A DNA stretch of 64,000 bases. Origin: Phoronis australis (taxonomy: Eukaryota; Phoronida; Phoronidae). The position numbers and the translations under genes were made by a program. The notes under the pieces were generated by a model. It was not told where the DNA came from. It made no database searches and saw nothing but the letters and a program-made list of their open reading frames with translations. Of this stretch, positions 49,801-58,800 are shown piece by piece. The first letter of the stretch is position 1, and every line of letters begins with the position of its first letter. The DNA is taken from positions 378,985 to 442,984 of the forward strand of contig NMRA01000008.1 in assembly GCA_002633005.1 (NCBI GenBank), in the 5' to 3' direction.

Positions 49801-52800
49801 AGCTGACGTTTGGCATTTTGTTTTTGCTCACCAAGTTTTGTGACCCCAAATCTGGAAATACAGGTGGCAAATATGCTGTCAGTCGTATCTTCGAACAGAC
49901 ATTTTCACCTAGGTTGAGGGTTGTTTTTGATTCTTAGTTGCTCAAAGTGAGGTTCACCTGGGCAATATACAGGTTGTGTACTCAATGCTGGTTACACAGT
50001 GTCTACTTCTTTTGAAACATTTCATTAAACCATGGGTGATGTGTATGCAGGTTTAAACGTTAACCGCTTTCCTAACTGAGTTTTCTGATAAAATGTTTTT
50101 GCTGTTTGTCTATTAGCACTACTAAGCCTTCTGTAGACGAGATAGAATACCCATCAGAGTTGAGCTAAGTTAAGTTTTCTGTTGAACTGTGGAATAACTG
50201 CCCAATTTGTCTCCCTTCATATCATCATATCCCTTCAGATCATCACTGAAGTGGATCTTGGGATTCATGTGAAACTGTCAGGTTTCATACTTTATGCGCT
50301 GTTCTCCAAAACGCGGGTTTTCCATAGATAAGCGCACCCGATGAAACCCCCATGGACGTTTATTCGGAAAATTATGCCGAATACACACCCATGGGCGTTT
50401 ATTTGGTGTTTCAACTTGTTGTGTCAAGAGTCCAGACAGTGGGACGTTTATTTAGAAAATTTCCTCTTAAAAACTCACTCAGCATCAAGTTTTTGTCACA
50501 AATTCAGTTTTGTGGAACATTTATCAAATGAACAAGGTGTTGGTGAACTATGCATTTATTAACAAAAAATTTAAAAATGCAGTTTTAAGTAAATGTGTAT
50601 CAAATCAGCAAAATTATGGCTTTCCATTTACACGCCCCATTTTCTGAATAAATGCACGGGCATTTATTTGGTGTTGCTAAAATGCCTGAATAATTTCCAT
50701 TTTCCGAATACATGCCTATAGACTCTATTCACGCAGCAGACATTAAAATCCAAAGCGAGGCTCACTGCGATAAACAAAGCAAAAGTAGACATTGCGTGAG
50801 TTAAATAGCCGGTCTTTCGAGTCCAACCTGGATATTGAATTTTAGTAATGTGTCAACAATTAAACCACACAGACGTAGAAAATTACATTACAGAACAAGT
50901 TAAGGCGTCAAAGAGTTGTCTGACGAAAGGGTTTAATTTTTCTCGGAAAACTAGGTTCGAAACATGAAAAGTAAATATGGCCAAATTGCGGCGATCATAG
51001 TGTTACGGATTAGGTATTATGCTGAATGCAGGGTTACTTTTTTCTTGTAAATTGTTGATCAAAATACTTTCTACGCGGACCAGGTCATCTGCTCGTATTG
51101 TTGACGAGTTGAAGACATATTCGACAGTGGTGGCTGTCATGTGCAATTAGTCACATCTGGTTTAATTTGTTGATCAAGAATATTAAAATCAAGCATAGCC
51201 TGATCCTATGCACTCCCTGGGACTAACAGTTGATTTGTCATTGATCTGAAAGAATAATTGATGTTATTAAATATATTTTTTATTAAAATAATAAACCAGA
51301 CTCGTAATTGAAAATAAAAATTATTTGACCATCAATTCTGCTTTCTTGGTTGTAATAATTCTTACGTCTATTTCATGTGTTAGATTTCAAGTATCAATTT
51401 GGACCAAGTTGAATTTTAAAATTAAAACACCTAATTCGTTCGTCCAAAACGTAACCTCGTTTTAGAACTCAATTTCAGTTAACTGGACAATGAAATCATA
51501 GTTATCATGTTTCTGCAGAAACCTCGTTCATCCGAGGGGAAAGGTGCTAGTGCCTACTGAGAGGCGATTTTTTCGCAGAGTGAGGGCGGGAACAGTCTAC
51601 CTCCCGATCACCATCAATAGCACCCCCGCCCTGTTGCAAGCTCTCATAGGCTCTGTCTCATTTTAAAGTAGCCTTTTGTGCTCTTAAAAATTGTCACCTG
51701 TGTGGTTACAGGTTATGTGAACTCAGAGAGATTTTTCACTAGGGGAATTTTTGTGCCTCGTGGGGGGAATTTCGCGTGATATTTCAATATTTTTGAGAGG
51801 GGAATAGGGCCGATATTGGGCCCTAAATTTGAGGGATTGAGGGCTCTGTCCTTTTTGGAGAGAAAAATTATAATGTTTCAACCCGTAGCAGGGGCGGATC
51901 CAGGATTTTGAATTAGGGGGGGGACAGGCACAGGAATAAGCAGCATTTCGGCAGATGCGCGCACCCAGCCTAAAATCTGGGGAAGCAGGGGTCTTGAATT
52001 CTTGGGTTTGCGGACCTGTTGACTAAAAAAAAACGGTAAACGGGGTTCATTCAGCGCCTATGCGTTGTTTATTTACCCCCCAAGACCCCCTGGTTGCGCA
52101 CGTGTCCTATCAGCAATTCGCACCCGAACTCAAAAATGGGATCCGATGCAATTTTAGCCCCCCCCCAACTCCGTTGTCATGAAAATACAACCTGGCTGGC
52201 CCATTCTCCGGTCGTTACTGATGCTTGACAACTGACCGACGGAGACGCGACAAAATATGATCTAACTTTTCGAAAACATTTATTTTACACGGACATATTT
52301 TGCTTCGTCGGCGTATGGCAACGACCCAACTCTTCCGAATCTAAACGTCTTTAGAGATTGTGAAGCGTGTCCGTATTTTTTCTAGCCGTTCGGGGAAAGA
52401 ACACGGACTGAAACACAGACTCCTGTGCCGATAAGCTAACAGAGCTATCGTAGCGAGCCTCGTTTTGGAACGCGCCTCCTGTCGGCGTGAATAGGGTCTA
52501 TGGGCTTATCTACATAAATTTCCGGTTGGAATTGATTTTAAAATGTTCGTTTTTGCTTTGGAGAAACATGACTTCATGATTTTCATGCAAAATTTCAAAA
52601 GTTGTGTAAAACGAAAAAGTGACAATTTAGGAAAAATAAAAGAACCGTTTTTAGGTTAAATCTTGGATGCTTATGTCAAACAAAATCATGTTATTGATGT
52701 CATTCTTTAGTACAAATGCAACATTTTTGCTAAATTTTACTAAAAAACATAATCACAAAAATCAAATTCTTATAACGTGTTTTGGTCGTGATAGACCGGC

Positions 52801-55800
52801 ACGAAAGTCCTCCCCTCATTTTCAGGTCGATCGAAATTCCTGAGTAAACCACATGCCTTCATGAAGTTTTAGCTGAGGTCGCTTTGGTCAGATCAGCCGA
52901 GTTTGAAGTAACTTTAAGTGTTACTACGCGGTAAAGCAGTTACCTTTGTTTTGAATTTTATATGTGTTAAGAATTTAATTTACACTTATGATTTCAAAGT
53001 AAATACACAGAAATTAAGGTGGGATAATGGTAAAGCTGAGTTAAAATTCCTGAGAAAGTAACAAATTTCACAAATTTATGAATCTGCAACGGTCTAATTT
53101 GCGCAGTGCCACAGTATTCTAAGTAATCTGTTCTTGTGGGTGTTGGAGCACATGTTTGAACTGTAAAGTTTCGTCTTTTTTTGCTGTTTCAAAATTAGAG
53201 CGACAGGTGACAGTGTGTTCAAGCAAATACATGTTTGTCGTAAAGCGAAAATCCCGATGAAAATCGACGCCAATTTCAAGAGTTAGCGATTTCGTCGGAA
53301 GTCATGGCAAAAATCCGGAAGGAAGTGGGACGAAAAATGACACTACAATTGCTTAAAATTAACCGAAAGTATTTACTTCAAAATTCCATCTACTTTTTCC
53401 ACGAGAATTATCGTAAACTTCTGAAGACCATCACATCACAGTCAATGCTGAACAGCCGTTCGACCGTGACATAAATATTTGGTGGTTATACCATCCACAA
53501 ACACGCATGTGTTACAAGTTCTGTATCCGTGTTCCGTAAAAACGAATTGTAGAAAGAGTAATAACTACATTGGAGCGATCGAACGTTATAAACAACAGGT
53601 ACGTTATAATGCGACTCGATTGTGCTTTTCCTGAACCTTCTAATTCAGTATATATTGTGTTAACTAAACAGACTTCTTGGAAAAATGCTGTACTGTATAA
53701 ACTAATGCCACCGAAAAACGTTTCATATATGATTGTTGTGTTGACGTTCAAGGCATCTCGTCATTCACTTAAAAGTAGTTCCATTGCCAGACCAGGCGTA
53801 ATCATCACGTTTATTGCTCCCACAGCTGAGTGGGTAATGAACTACTGAAATCGTTGATAAAAACGTATCAAGTTTATAGTACCTGTAACCCCTGAGATCC
53901 TGTCACGATCATTTCGTGTTACGTACGGATTCTCTACGCTCAGAAAATAATATACACTTTCACAGAGTTAAATTCTGTAGTTTTGTAGATAAGTTTCTAT
54001 GTGCACAGACCAGTTGATTAAGTTCTACATATCCTTAAGTGGAGTTACCATGTTTTGACAAGTTTGCAGCTTGTCATTATCATCATCAAACCTTGAGTAA
54101 ACCTCAATATATTGCAGTTATGCGAAATAGATAATGTTAACAGGTGTTTGTTATATTCTGCCATAAACTTCACCATGACGTATTTACGTTTTTTAAAGAG
54201 ACATTTGAGTAATGAGATTGACTAATCTGGTCTGGATGTCACAAAAACAGATGGCCACAATACCCTGTTAATTGATATATTACCACTATTACCAGAGGTG
54301 ATTTCCACGTCTCGGTTAAACAAATGGGCGTGGTTAGCCCTAGATGACATTGCCTCTGCATCATAAAATGTGATAATTATGGTGGATATGTTAAATTTCC
54401 ACCTGATGCATTTTAACAGACACTTCCAAGTTGAGTTTTGTTTTTAGAATTTTTTTCTAGTTAGCCTCAGGGTCATAAATCTTAAGCAATCCGATTAAAA
54501 AGTTAAAACTCTATTTATTAGTTTAATACATTTATTATTTCGAAGTGTTCAACAAACAAAACTGCTAAAACTGGGCGGTTTGCCTCTGACGTTAGCATGT
54601 GCTCAGTGCAAATTTCCTGGTAAAAATTTTATCTGCTATGTAACGAAATGAATGTAAACATTTAATGATGTATTAGTGTGTGCTCCTAAGTTTGCTCATG
54701 TACTACAGGAACTTATAAGAACAATGCTATTTGAACATCATCTACGCTAAACAAAGTGCAGTTGTATTAATTGACAACTTGTAAATGTGAAAACAAAAAA
54801 TTGTGCAAATAGGTAACCTCTGCACTAATGTCGTGCCCCGCAGGCTCACATAGCCCACATCATGCAGTGTTATTCCCCAACACAACACTACGATACTTAC
54901 TGGAGATGGTTGACTGATTTACGGTGGATCATTTTCGTTACAAAACTCGTTCTTAAAAACATTTGGCAATTTTCAAGGTACTTCATATTCATATAGTGGC
55001 TGTATGTTGTGTTTCTATTTTGATCCAAGCAATCACAGAAATAATTAATTAGCATGCAAGTTCCACTTTAAGATTACTTAGTGTGAGTGTGGTATTGTGG
55101 GAAATATTGTATGAAGCTCAGTGTGGTATTGTGGGAAATATTGTATGAAGCTCAGTGTGGTATTGTGGGAAATATTGTATGAAACTCCGTGTGGTATTGT
55201 GGGAAATATTGTACAAAGCTCAGTGTGGTATTGTGGGAAATATTGTATGAAACTCCGTGTGGTATTGTGGGAAATATTGTACAAAGCTCAGTGTGGTATT
55301 GTGGGAAATATTGTATGAAACTCCGTGTGGTATTGTGGGAAATATTGTACAAAGCTCAGTGTGGTATTGTGGGAAATATTGTATGAAACTCCGTGTGGTA
55401 TTGTGGGAAATATTGTACAAAGCTCAGTGTGGTATTGTGGGAAATATTGTATGAAACTCCGTGTGGTATTGTGGGAAATATTGTACAAAGCTCAGTGTGG
55501 TATTGTGGGAAATATTGTATGAAACTCCGTGTGGTATTGTGGGAAATATTGTACAAAGCTCAGTGTGGTATTGTGGGAAATATTGTATGAAACTCCGTGT
55601 GGTATTGTGGGAAATATTGTACAAAGCTCAGTGTGGTATTGTGGGAAATATTGTATGAAACTCCGTGTGGTATTGTGGGAAATATTGTACAAAGCTCAGT
55701 GTGGTATTGTGGGAAATATTGTACAAAGCTCAGTGTGGTATTGTGGGAAATATTGTACAAAGCTCAGTGTGGTATTGTGGGAAATATTGTATGAAGCTTA

Positions 55801-58800
55801 GTGTGGTATTGTGGGAAATATTGTACAAAGGTTGATATTTCAGGATGATATTGGAGTAGGGACTGTGGTCGGTTCTGCCGTCTTCAACATCATGTTTGTG
55901 ATCGGATTCTGTGCCTTATTTGCAGGAATGGTAAAGTATTAACCGTAGAGTTTAAACGCGTTTATGACCGACTATTTCCAAGTTTAGAAATCTTGACTTT
56001 CATAAAAGCTCACTCAGAATATCGTGATCTATAACTGCAAATCCGACATTTTACGTGTTCAGACAGAGGTGAATACTAATTGATTGAGTGTTGTTGGATA
56101 CGTTTTCAATTCTACTCCTTGTGATTGTGGAGATTGATTTAAAAACTTGGTGAAAATCCAGAAGTATGATTTTTGAAGCCACACACAATGCCAAGTCCAG
56201 ATTTGAGCGAGCACAAGAAACTATTCACTGCATGGGGAGAAATCACTGAACTCCACTTGGTGTCTTGTTTAATTGTCTACACCACGTGAGTAGCCTACTT
56301 CATTTACACATGATCAATTCAATGAAATTATTGGAGACTATGCAAAAACCAATTAAAACAGTGAAAATGGCGATTACAATCCAGTTGGCATGGCTTGCTA
56401 GCTCTGTGTATGTTATGAATGACAATCAGACACCTCTATGTTAAAAGCTGAAGGGGGTAAAATGTCCCTGCCTGCAAACAGTCTGATTGAATTTTCACCG
56501 GAAATGTGATTAACATGTCGAGTTTGGTTAGGCTGCAGTAAAAATGTAGTTGCTAAAACGGCTAACACAGCTGAAAATTTTACCCCTGTCATGTTATGTC
56601 GATGCTGTGGGAAAGCACCGATAACACCTAATGATTTTAACCCTGTTATGATATGTCGAAGCTGTTGGGAAAATCCAGTAGGAAACAACCATGTAAGACA
56701 ACATCCTGTGAGAGTTACACTGCCAAGTAATAAAAGGCCTTCCCTTCTCATTGGCTAGTTGAAAGAAACTGACGTCATATCATTTGATCATTCTGGTTCC
56801 TGGGAACTTTGGAAATCCCTAAACGATTTTTTAACACAGATTGCTACTGTGATGACAAAATATTGAATCAACCTAGTTCAGGTTCGACAGGCCTTATTCA
56901 CGCGGTCGCAATTTCAGTAGTGAGTCTCTTTTTAGGTTTAAAAAAACAATACATTTAAGACGTAAATATGAGGCACGTGAAAAGATCACTCTTTGCACTG
57001 TGATTAAGCACAGAATGCATTGTTTTTAAAATCTAAAAACAAGCTCACTTTTAAAATGGCAACTGCATGAATAAGGTGTATACTTGCGAACATGCCAAAG
57101 GTTCTTGTCAGTTTCTTCACAGAACATTCGTGTATTTATTGAATTTCGTCAACATGCAACAGTGTTTCCAAATCATTCGGGTTACCAATAGGTCTGAGGT
57201 GTTGGCCAATTGAGTCAAGTTGCAAATAATTTGCCAATAAAGATAAATTACTCTTCTTCTTTTACAGGTGGTCAATCTCAACTGGTGGCCGTTGTTTCGC
57301 GACACGTTCTGCTATGCCGTCAGTATTATAGCGCTCGTGCTTGTTATGTACGACGGTCTGGTTACTTGGTAAGTTATTCTGGATACGTGGAAGAGGGATG
57401 ATTGAATTGTGTGTTAGGAGCCAATCGCATCAAAGTAGTTCTTTGTACGATCTTGAGAACGGGATGAAAATCAATTCAGAGCCAACTTAGCAACATAAAA
57501 TCTGGGTAAGAACCCTGATGACGGTGTTGTATTTTTGGCAAAAGTTGCCCTGTTTTACCCAACCCCAGCATATTATGACCAGAGTTGCCCTGTTCTATCC
57601 TACTACATCCTGTTTTGGCCAAAATTTGCCAGCGTGTTTCATCAAAATGGCCAGATGGGCAATAACCGTTTTGAGAAGCAGTATTTGGCCCACAAGAGGT
57701 GTAATATCTTTTTGCTTTTTAGAAGTACCCATTTCCACTTCGTTCACTAATTTCTTTAACTTTGTTTTGGGTTAGAAAATTCTATTTTGTTTTTGCTAAT
57801 TTTCAATTCAGAATAATTTTTTGCGAGCTTAATTTGTTAATCTGTATTAATCTGGTATTCTGTCATTTTGCACCTGTTGTTTGACGATCGTAAGATTTCA
57901 TCAAGACACTGCATTACTGTCAAAAAAATGCAATCCTTCAAAAAGGACGTCAAGCAATCAGTTAATTCCTACATTTGTGTGTACTATACACCTTTATTGA
58001 ATCTTCCTTGCAGGTAGTTTGACCCAGTTTCGAAAATTACACCCTGCTTTCCAAAAAATACGCCCCTCCACCTTGACAAAAATATGCCTGAGTGATTATC
58101 CAGTTTTTGAAAGGTCAGTTTCGGGTTTTCGGGAATCCTATTTACGATCCTTTGAACCCCTGTAGCAGACCAGCAGATACCAAACCTGTTGTGCAAATCC
58201 CCAGACTAGGGTTATAAATTCCACACCCAAAAAGAATGCCCAATACATAGTGAGCAAACAATACTCGCCTAATCACAAAATCCTCACCCGGACTTAAACT
58301 CTGGACTGTCCCTCTAGAAAATTGAGTAATCTCTATGGAGGCTCAATGATGGAGCTTTTCACCATACTGTTTCTCCTTTGTCAGGGTAATTTTTTGCTGC
58401 CTATGAAACTAATATCTTGCTGGCTTTGGAATGCAGCCCGCATCAACCGTCATCATCTCATCTGTCATTGTGGCAGTTAACAGAGTGTGCTTCAGACTAG
58501 AAAAAAGGTCTGCTACATTGAATGTTAACACCAGCCGCACTCATTTCATAATGTTGTAAAATGCTAATTGTTCTATTAAAACTAAACCGATTTTCACACC
58601 TTGGTAATAGCTGAATTTAAGGAATGGTGGTTCATGTGGTTGAAACGACTGGTAGTCGTGGACTGCAAATCACTCCTTACACAAATTCAGCTACATGCTA
58701 GTCGACAATCGCATGGCATCCTTGACTAGTTTTAAGTGACGTTTGCGCCACTTTTTTCAAATCCTTCATTCTTCTCATACTCTAGCTTCTGATTGGTTTG

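Larger units (their letters stand above)
45115..55830 (+). repeat. Long duplicated segment, copy 2 (10.7 kb with insertions)
   Basis: Collinear with copy 1 but with two extra blocks (about 48922-50676 and 50717-52500) and a longer satellite (22 versus 8 monomers). Subtracting these leaves about 6.7 kb, the length of copy 1. Only copy 2 leads into exon 4. Confidence 0.93.

Noticed and set aside
55078-55801. Many overlapping 65-90 residue ORFs in the long satellite
   Set aside because: Same reason: both strands are open and no recognisable protein is encoded.
55088-55830. CRISPR-like appearance of alternating repeats
   Set aside because: Monomers are contiguous 34-bp units with no unique spacers, and the context is an animal gene.
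57518-57775. Open frames in exchanger intron 5
   Set aside because: Contain short internal repeats and no family match; the flanking exons already join in phase without it.
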